DNA of 36,420 nucleotides. Origin: Paracoccaceae bacterium (lineage in GTDB: Bacteria > Pseudomonadota > Alphaproteobacteria > Rhodobacterales > Rhodobacteraceae). A program made the translations under genes and the position numbers. Shown piece after piece: positions 25,528 through 33,219 of this stretch (its first letter is position 1; every line of letters begins with the position of its first letter). The notes beneath the pieces are model-generated. The model made no database searches. It saw nothing but the letters and a program-made list of their open reading frames with translations, and was not told the DNA's origin. The stretch covers positions 1 to 36,420 of the forward strand of contig CANFSY010000014.1 in NCBI GenBank assembly GCA_947449875.1, given 5' to 3'.

Positions 25528-26098
25528 GACATGGGCGCACGGTGTTCCGGCCTGGGTCAAGCTTGGGGCGCTGTGTGTGTGGACCCTTGCCCTGATGCAG
25601 ATGGAGGGATTGCGGTTGGCTGCGGCGGCGGCGATGGTCGTAGGCGTGGCTGCCAGCGGCGGCTGGGGGTTCTTTCGGCATTGGGTGGCCATGCTACGCC
25701 CGCTGTGGCCCTTTGGTGTGCTGGTGGTGGGCTGGCAGATCTGGCTGGGCGATCCTTGGGCGGCTTGGCCCATCCTCGCCCGCTTGGGCGCGGCTGTGGG
25801 GTTGGCCAATGCTGTGACGATGACGACGGAACTTGCCGATATCTTAGCCCTTCTAACCCGCCTTGCCCGCCCCTTGGCGCGCTTTGGCCTAAAGCCGCAG
25901 GTCTTGGCACTTTCGGTCGCACTGGTGATCCGCTTTGTGCCGGTGATGCTGCTGCGCTATGCCCAGATCGCGATGGCCTTTAACGCCCGCAGCCCGCGCC
26001 GCGCGGGATGGCGTATCTTGATGCCCGTGCTGTTGGCCACCCTCGACGATGCCGACCGCGTGGCCGAGGCCTTGCGCGCGCGCGGTGGTGCGGGCTAA
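25502..26098 (+). CDS. bioN: Biotin ECF transporter transmembrane component BioN
   Basis: The 198-residue EcfT-type coupling protein has several hydrophobic segments. The cytoplasmic coupling helices end in the two short Arg-containing motifs expected of this family (FNARSPRR at about residue 162 and ALRARGGAG at the C-terminus). The ATG at 25502 overlaps the bioM end by 26 bases, suggesting coupled translation. Identity rests on size, these motifs and position between bioM and bioY; sequence conservation in EcfT proteins is low. Confidence 0.85.
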   Translation: MLTLTSPVRTWAHGVPAWVKLGALCVWTLALMQMEGLRLAAAAAMVVGVAASGGWGFFRHWVAMLRPLWPFGVLVVGWQIWLGDPWAAWPILARLGAAVGLANAVTMTTELADILALLTRLARPLARFGLKPQVLALSVALVIRFVPVMLLRYAQIAMAFNARSPRRAGWRILMPVLLATLDDADRVAEALRARGGAG

Positions 26099-26127
26099 GT
26101 GGACGTCTGTTTGAAAGGACAATCCCA

Positions 26128-26670
26128 ATGGAACGCAACCTGACCCATATCGCCCTTTTTGCCGCGCTGATCGCTGTCTTGGGCCTGATCCCCAAGATTG
26201 ACCTGATCAGCGGCGTGCCGATCACCGCGCAATCCTTAGGCATCATGCTGTGCGGCACGGTTCTGGGGGCCAAGCGCGGCTTTCTGGCGGTGGTGCTGTT
26301 TGTCGCCCTCGTGGCGGCCGGATTGCCGCTGCTGTCGGGCGGGCGCGGCGGGATTGGCCTGTTTGTCGGGCCTTCGGTCGGGTATTTGGTCGGCTTTCCC
26401 TTTGCCGCCTTTGTGGCAGGCTTGGTGGTGGAACGCTGGCAGGTGCGCGTCGGCACAGCGGCCTTCGCAGGGGCGGTTTTGGGCGGCATCGTAGTGCTCT
26501 ATGCCTTTGGCATTCCGGGCATGGCGCTGACGCTGGGAAAATCTTTGCCCGAGGCCGCCTTGCTCGCCACACCGTTCTTGGCGGGAGATCTGATCAAGGC
26601 GGTGCTCGCCGCATTGATCACCCAAGCCATCGCCCAAGCACGCCCGGGGGCTTTGCTGTCGCGCACTTAA
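26128..26670 (+). CDS. bioY: Biotin ECF transporter substrate-binding component BioY
   Basis: The 180-residue integral membrane S-component that binds biotin. It begins MERNLTHIALFAALIAVLGL, then the BioY-typical segment GVPITAQSLGIMLCGTVLGA, VGPSVGYLVGFPFAAFVAG and, near the end, FLAGDLIKAVLAALI. Start ATG 26128 follows AAGGAC with 7-base spacing. It is 29 bases after bioN and completes the bioMNY set. Its stop overlaps the stop of the convergent thiolase-like gene by four bases. No biotin biosynthetic genes are in the window, so import may matter for this organism's PccA. Confidence 0.94.
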   Translation: MERNLTHIALFAALIAVLGLIPKIDLISGVPITAQSLGIMLCGTVLGAKRGFLAVVLFVALVAAGLPLLSGGRGGIGLFVGPSVGYLVGFPFAAFVAGLVVERWQVRVGTAAFAGAVLGGIVVLYAFGIPGMALTLGKSLPEAALLATPFLAGDLIKAVLAALITQAIAQARPGALLSRT

Positions 26671-27749
26671 CGCGCGACGATCAGGGCGGTGCCCAAGCCG
26701 CCCGCAGCAGCGATGGTGGCCAGACCGTGGCCTGCAGTCAGGCCATGAAACAACCGCACCGCCAGAACAGCGCCAGAGGCCCCGATCGGGTGGCCCCGTG
26801 CCAAAGCCCCGCCGTCTGGGTTGACGATGGCGGGGTCAATGCCACAGCCCGCAACACAGGCCATGGCTTGGGCGGCGTACGCTTCCATCACTTCGGCCAT
26901 GCGCAAGGCTGATGGGGCCAAGCCCGCCATCCGCAACGCTTGGGCCACCGCTGGCACGGGCGCAAGGCCCGGCTCGGCCGGATCAGCCCCGCAGGTGTGT
27001 CCCGCGACAATGCGCAGCGGGTTCGGCCCCAGCGGGCGGTCTGACACAATCACAAACGCCGCCCCGTCTGCCGCCACCGCCGCATTGGCCGCCGTGATAT
27101 CCCCCACCAAACCTGCCGCCCGCGCCGCCAAGGCGGGGCTTAAGGCGCGGGTGAAGGCGTCAGCGCAAAGGCCAGCCAGCGGCACGACCTCTGCCCTCAG
27201 GCGGGTGCGCGCGGCCAGTGCTTTGGTGTGCGAGGATATCGCCCACCCATCCATCTGCGCCCGCGTCAGCCCTAACCTTTGGGCCAAGTGCCATGCGGCC
27301 ATGTGCAGGTCGGGGTCGCGGTCGGGGAAAGGGGAAAAGGCGGGCCTGTCATAGGGTATCGGATGGCCACCGTCAGGATCCGTGGCCATGCGGATCGGGC
27401 GGCGCGAATAGCTTTCCGCCCCCCCTGCCACCACAAGACGCGCCGCCCCGCTTTCCACCAAGGCCCGCGCCAGCACGATCGCATCCAACCCGCCCGCACA
27501 TTGCCGATCTATCGACAATCCCGCCACACGGTCCGGCAGGCCCGCCGCCAAAGCCGCCACCCGCGCCGGATTACCCCCCCCGCCCAAGACGTTCGACAGG
27601 ATCACCTCGTCCACCGCTTGCGGATCAAGGCCCGCATCCGCCAGACAGGCGCGCATGACAGGGGCTGCCAGATCATGCACCAACAGCCGCCGGAACGCCC
27701 CGTTCACGGGGGCCACAGCGGTGCGGCGGGCGGAGATGATCCATGTCAT
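26667..27749 (-). CDS. Thiolase-like enzyme with altered active site
   Basis: The 360-residue product has a thiolase fold, like acetyl-CoA acetyltransferases but somewhat short. The nucleophile Cys is present in SIDRQCAGGLDA and the active-site His in ARGHPIGASGA. Two other expected residues are missing: the NEAFA motif reads MEAYA, replacing the oxyanion-hole Asn, and the C-terminal CxGGGxG motif reads AAAGGLG, replacing the acid/base Cys by Ala. Classical thiolytic or Claisen chemistry is therefore doubtful. Its ATG overlaps the stop of the upstream AMP-ligase gene by four bases, so the two are translationally coupled and probably work on the same acyl group. It faces bioY convergently. I give no gene symbol because the substrate is unknown. 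Confidence 0.85.
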   Translation of the reverse strand: MTWIISARRTAVAPVNGAFRRLLVHDLAAPVMRACLADAGLDPQAVDEVILSNVLGGGGNPARVAALAAGLPDRVAGLSIDRQCAGGLDAIVLARALVESGAARLVVAGGAESYSRRPIRMATDPDGGHPIPYDRPAFSPFPDRDPDLHMAAWHLAQRLGLTRAQMDGWAISSHTKALAARTRLRAEVVPLAGLCADAFTRALSPALAARAAGLVGDITAANAAVAADGAAFVIVSDRPLGPNPLRIVAGHTCGADPAEPGLAPVPAVAQALRMAGLAPSALRMAEVMEAYAAQAMACVAGCGIDPAIVNPDGGALARGHPIGASGAVLAVRLFHGLTAGHGLATIAAAGGLGTALIVAR

Positions 27750-28912
27750 GGCAAATCGCGCTCTAATCGGACCAGATCGGGCTTGCCCGAGGGCAGCAGC
27801 GCAAAGGTCTCGCGCCAGATCAGCGATTTGGGCGCTTTAAGCGGGCCAAACTTGGCGCGCAACGCTCGCCCTATGGCAGCGGCTTGGCCTTCATCCCCCT
27901 GCACCACCGCTACCAGATGCACCCCGCGCAAGCTATCGGCGCGGGGCAGAACGGCGGCTTGGGCGACACCGGGCTGCGACAGCAGAAAGGTTTCAATCTC
28001 TTCAGGGTAAACGGCTTGATCGGCCACTTTCACCATGCGACTCGTCCGACCTGCCAGATAAAGGTGACCATCCCGCAGCACGCCCCGTTCGCCCACCGAC
28101 AGCCAACCGTCTTGCCAACGGGCAGAGCCAGCGTCACTGGCATAGGCTTCGAAAAGGTAGGGGCTTTTCACCCAAACCTCGCCGTCGATCACCCGCAGAT
28201 CGACACCGCGATAGGGGGCACCCACCGACTCCTCGGGCGTCTGTGGTCCGGCAAATGTGATAAAACTCGCCTCTGCCGCGCCGTAAAATTCATGCACCGC
28301 ACAGTGGGGGGCCATTTGCGCCAAAGCCTTGCGCAGGGCCGCATCCAGCTTTGATCCCCCCACCAGCGCCACCCGCAGATCGGGCAAGGTTGGGCCACCC
28401 GCGCTTGCCAAAAGCCGCAACTGGGCGGGGGTGGCGTACAAAAGACCCACCCGCCGCTGCGCGAGTGCGTCACGTTGCCGGTCAGGGCGAAGGCCGTCAA
28501 GCAGGTGCAGCTCTGCGCCCAGATGCAGCGCCTCGACCGCGCCGTAAAGCGCAAGCGAATGGATAAGCTGGCCCAAGATCGCCACACGGCTGTCGGGGCC
28601 AATGCCAAACAGCCCCGCATTCACACCAAAGCTGGCGATCCAACTGGCTTGGGTGCGCCGAATGCGGCGCGGTGCGCCGCTGGACCCGCCGGTAAGGGTT
28701 TCAAACACCGGCTGCGGGCCAGTTTCGGGCGCAGGCCCCTCGCCACCGATGCGAAAGGCGGGCGCGCCTAGGGCGGCAAGGGCCGCGCCTGCCGAACGGT
28801 CAGCGATCACGCCCGACAGCGGCGCGCCGCGCGCCACAGCCTGCCCCGCTGCATCAAACAGCCGCGCTTGGGGGTGCCATGCAAAGCCAAGGCCCGCCGC
28901 CAGAGGGGCCAC
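27746..28912 (-). CDS. Compact acyl-CoA synthetase / AMP-dependent ligase
   Basis: A 388-residue member of the adenylate-forming ligase family, about 120-150 residues shorter than typical acyl-CoA synthetases, the loss being at the N-terminus. The ATP-binding loop is TLTGGSSGAPRRIRR, followed by FYGAAEASFITF (A5-type motif), DGWLSVGERG (Asp of the A7 motif), GRTSRMVKVADQAVYPEEIE (A8 hinge), and LLPSGKPD carrying the C-terminal catalytic Lys. All key motifs are present, so activity is plausible. The start is a GTG at 28912, five bases after the aroQ stop. It overlaps the thiolase-like gene, forming an aroQ-ligase-thiolase run. The acyl substrate is not evident. Confidence 0.85.
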   Translation of the reverse strand: MAPLAAGLGFAWHPQARLFDAAGQAVARGAPLSGVIADRSAGAALAALGAPAFRIGGEGPAPETGPQPVFETLTGGSSGAPRRIRRTQASWIASFGVNAGLFGIGPDSRVAILGQLIHSLALYGAVEALHLGAELHLLDGLRPDRQRDALAQRRVGLLYATPAQLRLLASAGGPTLPDLRVALVGGSKLDAALRKALAQMAPHCAVHEFYGAAEASFITFAGPQTPEESVGAPYRGVDLRVIDGEVWVKSPYLFEAYASDAGSARWQDGWLSVGERGVLRDGHLYLAGRTSRMVKVADQAVYPEEIETFLLSQPGVAQAAVLPRADSLRGVHLVAVVQGDEGQAAAIGRALRAKFGPLKAPKSLIWRETFALLPSGKPDLVRLERDLP

Positions 28913-28917
28913 CGGCC

Positions 28918-29361
28918 TTAGCCCTTGGCCAGCAGGCTTGCCACACGGCGCAGCGCCAAAAGATAGCCCTCGGTTCCGCAGCCCGCAATCACCCCATCGG
29001 CGCGGTGCGAGACGTAGGAATGGTGGCGAAACGCCTCGCGCTTGTGGATGTTGGAGATATGCACCTCGATCACCGGACCGTCAAAGGCGTTGAGCGCGTC
29101 AAGGATGGCAACCGAGGTGTGCGAATAGGCCCCGGGGTTGATGACGATGGCAGACCCGCTCAGACGCGCCTCTTGGATCCAATCCACCAACTGGCCCTCG
29201 TGGTTGGATTGCAACGCTGTGACACCAAGGCCCAAAGAGGCGGCCAGATCGGTGCAGGCTTGCACCACATCGGCCAAAGTCTGGGCCCCGTAAATCTCGG
29301 GCTGGCGCTGGCCCAAAAGGTTCAGGTTGGGACCGTTCAGGATGTAGACGGGCTTGCTCAC
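28918..29361 (-). CDS. aroQ: Type II 3-dehydroquinate dehydratase
   Basis: It dehydrates 3-dehydroquinate to 3-dehydroshikimate in the shikimate pathway as a cytoplasmic dodecamer. The 147-residue product is the standard length. It begins with GTG at 29361 ([20 protein letters not shown]), with GGGGAG upstream; in-frame codons further upstream add residues unlike the family. The catalytic Tyr lies in PEIYGAQTL, followed by [28 protein letters not shown], and the active-site His in [14 protein letters not shown]. All are intact. It is the first gene of the leftward group with the AMP-ligase and thiolase-like genes. Confidence 0.95.
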   Translation of the reverse strand: MSKPVYILNGPNLNLLGQRQPEIYGAQTLADVVQACTDLAASLGLGVTALQSNHEGQLVDWIQEARLSGSAIVINPGAYSHTSVAILDALNAFDGPVIEVHISNIHKREAFRHHSYVSHRADGVIAGCGTEGYLLALRRVASLLAKG

Positions 29362-29427
29362 CAGATTTCTCCCCTTCACGCGCCGCCAGACTAGCGCAAG
29401 CCCACCCCCCTTCACAACCGGCAAAAG

Positions 29428-29481
29428 GGCCGGAGCGGGCAAGCCCGATCCGGCCAAGGTCGCCGGCACGACCAGTGCCGG
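29428..29481 (-). terminator. Two strong hairpins between metF and aroQ
   Basis: GGCCGGA-GC-GGGC (29428-29440) pairs with GCCC-GA-TCCGGCC (29443-29455). A second stem, CCGGCAC (29463-29469) with GTGCCGG (29475-29481), follows. Both lie in the gap downstream of metF. Neither has a T-run, so termination would need help from Rho or be partial. Confidence 0.55.
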
Positions 29482-29502
29482 ACGGGGGTGGCAAAGGCCC
29501 TG

Positions 29503-30369
29503 TCAGGCCACGCGCGACAGGGCAAGGTCAGGGGCCAGACCAAGGGCGCGCACGACATCGCGGGTCAGATCGGCGCTGTTGAGGGTGTAAAAATGCAACT
29601 GCCCCACCCCTTCGGCCAGCAATCGTTCACACAAGGTGGCACATTGGGTCAGGGCAAACAATCGCTCGCGCCCATCGCGGGCGGCGGTGGCGAAACCTTC
29701 GTCGAGCCGCTGGGGCACCGATGCCCCGCAGCGCGCGGCAAACCGCTTGGCCCCTGCCCAAGATTGAATGGGCAAGATGCCCGGGATGATCGGCGCGGTG
29801 ATGCCCGCTTTGGCGCAGGCATCGCGAAAGCGCAGGAAGGTGTCAGCTTCAAAAAAGAACTGGGTGATGGCCGAACTGGCCCCCGCGTCGATCTTGCGCT
29901 TGAGCCAAGCGACATCGGCTGTTGTGTCGGCGGCATCTGGGTGGCGTTCGGGATAGGCCCCGACACGCAGGGTGAAAAGGCCGGTTTTGGCAAGGGCCTC
30001 GACAAGCTCGACCGTGTTAGCAAAGCCGTCAGGATGGGGGGTAAAGCGGGCAGCCCCCTGCGGCGCATCGCCGCGCAAAGCGACGATCTGGCGCACGCCG
30101 AGGGCTGCAAAGGCGGCTGCGGTTTGCAGGGTTTGTGCACGGCTGGCCCCCACACAGGTTAGGTGGGCGGCCACGGTCAAGCCGTAACTGCGCTGCAATG
30201 TGGCCAATGTCTCTTGCGATTGGCTGTGTGTGCCACCGCCTGCGCCGTAGGTGACAGACACAAAATCCGGCGATAGGGGGGAAAGGGCCTGCACCGTCTC
30301 CCACAGACGAAACGAGGCGTCGACGGTTTGCGGCGGGAACACTTCGAAAGACACTTGGGCGCGGGTCAT
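29503..30369 (-). CDS. metF: 5,10-methylenetetrahydrofolate reductase
   Basis: It reduces methylenetetrahydrofolate to methyltetrahydrofolate, the methyl donor for methionine synthesis. The 288-residue TIM-barrel flavoprotein is of bacterial MetF length. Motifs are SFEVFPPQTVDASFRLW, FVSVTYGAGGGTHSQS, AAHLTCVGASRAQT, IVALRGDAPQG, GAYPERHPDAADT, and SAITQFFFEADTFLRF. Start ATG 30369 has GGAGG five bases upstream, clearly better than upstream codons that remain open to 30567. It diverges from the LysR-type regulator, with a MetR-like site in the gap. Methionine synthase is not in the window. Confidence 0.95.
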   Translation of the reverse strand: MTRAQVSFEVFPPQTVDASFRLWETVQALSPLSPDFVSVTYGAGGGTHSQSQETLATLQRSYGLTVAAHLTCVGASRAQTLQTAAAFAALGVRQIVALRGDAPQGAARFTPHPDGFANTVELVEALAKTGLFTLRVGAYPERHPDAADTTADVAWLKRKIDAGASSAITQFFFEADTFLRFRDACAKAGITAPIIPGILPIQSWAGAKRFAARCGASVPQRLDEGFATAARDGRERLFALTQCATLCERLLAEGVGQLHFYTLNSADLTRDVVRALGLAPDLALSRVA

Positions 30370-30415
30370 CTGAACCTCCATATCGGCTTGCCCTTGTGTG
30401 GCAGAGACGCGATAG

Positions 30416-30428
30416 TGAATCAAATTCA
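30416..30428. promoter_or_regulatory. MetR-like binding site in the metF-regulator gap
   Basis: TGAATCAAATTCA matches the palindromic MetR pattern TGAA-N5-TTCA; the enterobacterial consensus has T at the centre where this site has A. It lies 46 bases from the metF start and 32 bases from the regulator start, so one site could serve both promoters. Confidence 0.65.
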
Positions 30429-30459
30429 TAGTTTTCACGATCATCATGAGGTTCGTCAC

Positions 30460-31365
30460 ATGTATCTGGAACTTCGCCACTTCCGCACTCTGCGGGCCAT
30501 TCACCAAGCGGGCGGTTTGGCCCGTGCGGCAGAGCTGCTGCACACCACGCAATCTGCCCTGTCGCATCAGGTGGCGGGGCTAGAGGATCAGGTGGGGATG
30601 GACCTGTTCGTGCGCCGCTCTAAACCGCTGCGGCTGTCGGCGGCGGGGGTGCGGATGCTGCGGGTGGCCGAACGCATCCTGCCCGAAATCGCCGCATTGG
30701 AAGACGAGTTTCGCGCCCTGCAATCGGGCAAGACCGGACGGCTGCACATCGCCATTCAATGCCACGCCTGCTTTGACTGGCTGTTTCCCGTGCTGGAACT
30801 TTTTCGCCATGCGTGGCCCGAAGTGGATGTCGATATCCGCGCGGGGCTGGCCTTTGACAGCTTTCCAGCCTTGCTGAGGGAGGAGGTGGATCTGGTGATA
30901 TCGTCCAACCCCGAACCCTTGGGCGGGATCACCTTTCATCCGCTGTTTGATTATCATCCGACCTTTGTCGCCTCGTCCCGCAACCCCTTGGCCGCCAAAG
31001 CCGTGATCGAGGCGGAAGATTTTCGCGACCAGACGCTGATCACCTATCCGGTCGGCCGCGATAAGCTGGACATTTTCACCGAACTTCTGACCGAGGCGCG
31101 CGTTGAACCCCGCGCGCAGCGGGCGGTGGAACTGACGGCGGTGATCTTGATGCTGGTGGGATCAGACCGCGGCGTGGCGGTGCTGCCCGATTGGGTGATC
31201 CGCGATGTCAAAAGCCATGCCGATTATGTCACACGCCCCCTAGGGCCGGGGGTGATCACCAAGCGGCTTTACGCCGCCACCCGCGATGAAGATGCCGCGC
31301 GCCCCTTTATGGCGCATTTTCTGCGGCTGGGGCGCAGTGAACCGGTCAAGCTGCAACGAGGATAG
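30460..31365 (+). CDS. metR: LysR-family regulator, MetR type
   Basis: The 301-residue transcription factor has an N-terminal LysR helix-turn-helix (residues 1-65): LRHFRTLRAIHQAGGLARAA, then LHTTQSALSHQVAGLEDQVG. A two-lobed co-inducer domain follows, including LHIAIQCHACFDWLFPVLEL, which is characteristic of MetR, whose co-inducer is homocysteine. Start ATG 30460 follows GAGG with eight bases' spacing; the open frame upstream to 30328 overlaps metF and is unlikely. Divergence from metF and the TGAA-N5-TTCA site between them support the assignment. No truncation is seen. Confidence 0.9.
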   Translation: MYLELRHFRTLRAIHQAGGLARAAELLHTTQSALSHQVAGLEDQVGMDLFVRRSKPLRLSAAGVRMLRVAERILPEIAALEDEFRALQSGKTGRLHIAIQCHACFDWLFPVLELFRHAWPEVDVDIRAGLAFDSFPALLREEVDLVISSNPEPLGGITFHPLFDYHPTFVASSRNPLAAKAVIEAEDFRDQTLITYPVGRDKLDIFTELLTEARVEPRAQRAVELTAVILMLVGSDRGVAVLPDWVIRDVKSHADYVTRPLGPGVITKRLYAATRDEDAARPFMAHFLRLGRSEPVKLQRG

Positions 31366-31382
31366 GGTGCGCCCTTGGCCAG

Positions 31383-31433
31383 CGCCCCGGGGCCAGCCCC
31401 GGACCCCGGGATATTTTGGCAAGTATGAAAGGG
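31383..31433. repeat. Intergenic repeat copy 2
   Basis: CCGGGGC (31387-31393) pairs with GCCCCGG (31396-31402), followed by ACCCCGGGATATTTTGGC and AAGTATGAAAGG. It lies directly after metR and may act as its transcript end. The tail matches copy 1 apart from one or two bases. Confidence 0.75.
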
Positions 31434-31534
31434 GTTGACGGGGGCGGGTTGGGGGGCAATCGTGCAGCGGTTCGGGTTTTTTAGCGCAAATCCTTGCGAG
31501 CGGCGCTGGCGCGCGTGATCTTCTGGAGCCTGTC

Positions 31535-33043
31535 ATGAGCCTGCTTGCCGTCAAATCCTTGTCGCTGACCCTTGGGCTGCCGCTGTTTTCTGATCTGAGC
31601 TTTACACTGGAACCGGGGGACCGATTGGGGCTGATTGCGCCGAACGGGCGGGGCAAATCGTCGCTGCTGCGGTGTCTGGCGGGCGAGATAGAGCCTTCGG
31701 CGGGCGATATCACAAAGGCGCGGGGGGTGACGCTGCGCCGAGTGGAGCAAGAGGTGCCAGATACGCTGCGCAAGGTAACGCTGCGCGCGGCGGTGGCGGG
31801 GGCGCTGGCAGATCCGGAAGGCGAGTTTTGGCGCGTTGATGTGATGCTGGACGCGCTGGAGGTGCCAGAGGCGGTGCGCGATCAGCCTTTGGGCGATCTG
31901 AGCGGTGGGTGGCAGCGCACCGGGCTTTTGGCGCGGGGGGCTGTGGTCGACCCCGATATCTTGCTGCTGGACGAGCCGACCAACCACCTTGACCTGTCGC
32001 GCATCGGCATTTTGCAGCGCTGGCTGCAAGGTTTGGCGCGCGATGTGGCGGTGATCGTTGCCAGCCACGACCGCGCCTTTCTGGACGGCGTGACGGGGCG
32101 CAGCCTGTTTCTGCGCGATGTGGGGGCGCGGAGTTTCGCGCTGCCCTATTCGCGGGCGCGCGCGGCTTTAACCGAGGCCGATGCCGCCCAAGGCCGCCAG
32201 TTCGAAAACGACCTCGCCAAGGCCGATCAGTTGCGCAAACAGGCGGCGAAGCTAAAGAACATCGGCATCAACAGCGGATCGGACCTGTTGATCAGCAAGA
32301 CCAAACAGTTGAAAGAGCGCGCCGAAAAGATCGAAGCACAGGCGAAAGCCGCCTTCAAAGAGGTCTCGGCGGGCGAGATCCGGCTGGCCAACTCCGGCAC
32401 CCATGCCAAGGCGCTGGTGGCGCTATCCGATGCGCCAATTGCCACGCCGGATGGGCGGCCCTTGTTTCGCACCGGTCAGAAATGGGTGGAAAAGGGCGAC
32501 CGCGTGGTGCTTTTGGGCCAAAACGGTGCAGGCAAGACACAATTGGTGCGCGCCGTTTTGCAAGCGATCACGGCAGGGCACGCCGAGATCAAGGTCCCCC
32601 CCTCGCTGATCTTGGGCCATTCCGATCAGGCCTTGGCGCAACTGCCGCCCAAGGCCACGCCTTTTGATCTGGTGATGGGGTTCAAGACCGGCGATGGACC
32701 CGCGCGGGGGCTTTTGGCCGAAGCGGGCATTCGCGCCGATCTGCAGACCAAACCCCTTGCCCCGCTATCGGGCGGGCAAAAGGCACGGCTGGCGATGCTG
32801 CTGTTGCGCCTTGCCAAGCCCAACTTCTACCTTTTGGACGAACCCACCAACCATCTGGACATCGAAGGCCAAGAGGCGCTGGAAGCCGAACTGCTGGGCC
32901 AAGGTGCCACCTGCCTGCTGGTCAGCCATGACCGCAGCTTTGTGCGCACCGTCGGCACGCGGTTCTGGATGATCGAGAAAAAGCGCCTGATCGAGGTGGA
33001 CAGCCCCGAAGCCTTTTTCAGCGGCCAGATCGGCGGGGCGTGA
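31535..33043 (+). CDS. ABC-F family ATPase
   Basis: The 502-residue soluble protein has two ABC ATPase domains and no membrane segments, the ABC-F layout; members act on the ribosome (EttA, Uup, resistance factors). Domain 1 has an unusual Walker A (APNGRGKSS, residues 35-43, Ala for the usual first Gly), signature LSGGWQRTGLLAR and ILLLDEPTNHLD. Domain 2 has GQNGAGKTQ, LSGGQKARLAML and FYLLDEPTNHLD. The charged linker between them (about residues 205-280; KADQLRKQAAKLKNIGINSG) is the P-site tRNA-interaction motif region. Both Walker B Glu residues are intact. It starts at ATG 31535 with GGAG six bases upstream. Which ABC-F subfamily it belongs to cannot be told by eye. Confidence 0.9.
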   Translation: MSLLAVKSLSLTLGLPLFSDLSFTLEPGDRLGLIAPNGRGKSSLLRCLAGEIEPSAGDITKARGVTLRRVEQEVPDTLRKVTLRAAVAGALADPEGEFWRVDVMLDALEVPEAVRDQPLGDLSGGWQRTGLLARGAVVDPDILLLDEPTNHLDLSRIGILQRWLQGLARDVAVIVASHDRAFLDGVTGRSLFLRDVGARSFALPYSRARAALTEADAAQGRQFENDLAKADQLRKQAAKLKNIGINSGSDLLISKTKQLKERAEKIEAQAKAAFKEVSAGEIRLANSGTHAKALVALSDAPIATPDGRPLFRTGQKWVEKGDRVVLLGQNGAGKTQLVRAVLQAITAGHAEIKVPPSLILGHSDQALAQLPPKATPFDLVMGFKTGDGPARGLLAEAGIRADLQTKPLAPLSGGQKARLAMLLLRLAKPNFYLLDEPTNHLDIEGQEALEAELLGQGATCLLVSHDRSFVRTVGTRFWMIEKKRLIEVDSPEAFFSGQIGGA

Positions 33044-33080
33044 CGGCGGGTGGCTTGCAGGCGGTCGACCGGCGCGAATA

Positions 33081-33118
33081 AGCCCCGGACCCCGGGATAT
33101 TTGGGCACATATGAAAGG
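33081..33118. repeat. Intergenic repeat copy 3
   Basis: GCCCCGGACCCCGGGATATT followed by TGGGCACATATGAAAGG. It lacks the first hairpin arm of copies 1 and 2 but keeps the internal CCCCGG/CCCCGGG palindromic part and the tail. It lies between the ABC-F gene and suhB. Confidence 0.75.
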
Positions 33119-33219
33119 GGGGGCGCGGCCTTTGGGGCGATGCGACCTTTGGCCCTTTCCTTCAAGGGCGGTCGCGTGTATTGCCCTGCCGTTCCACCCA
33201 TCCCTTTTCGGAGTGCCCC

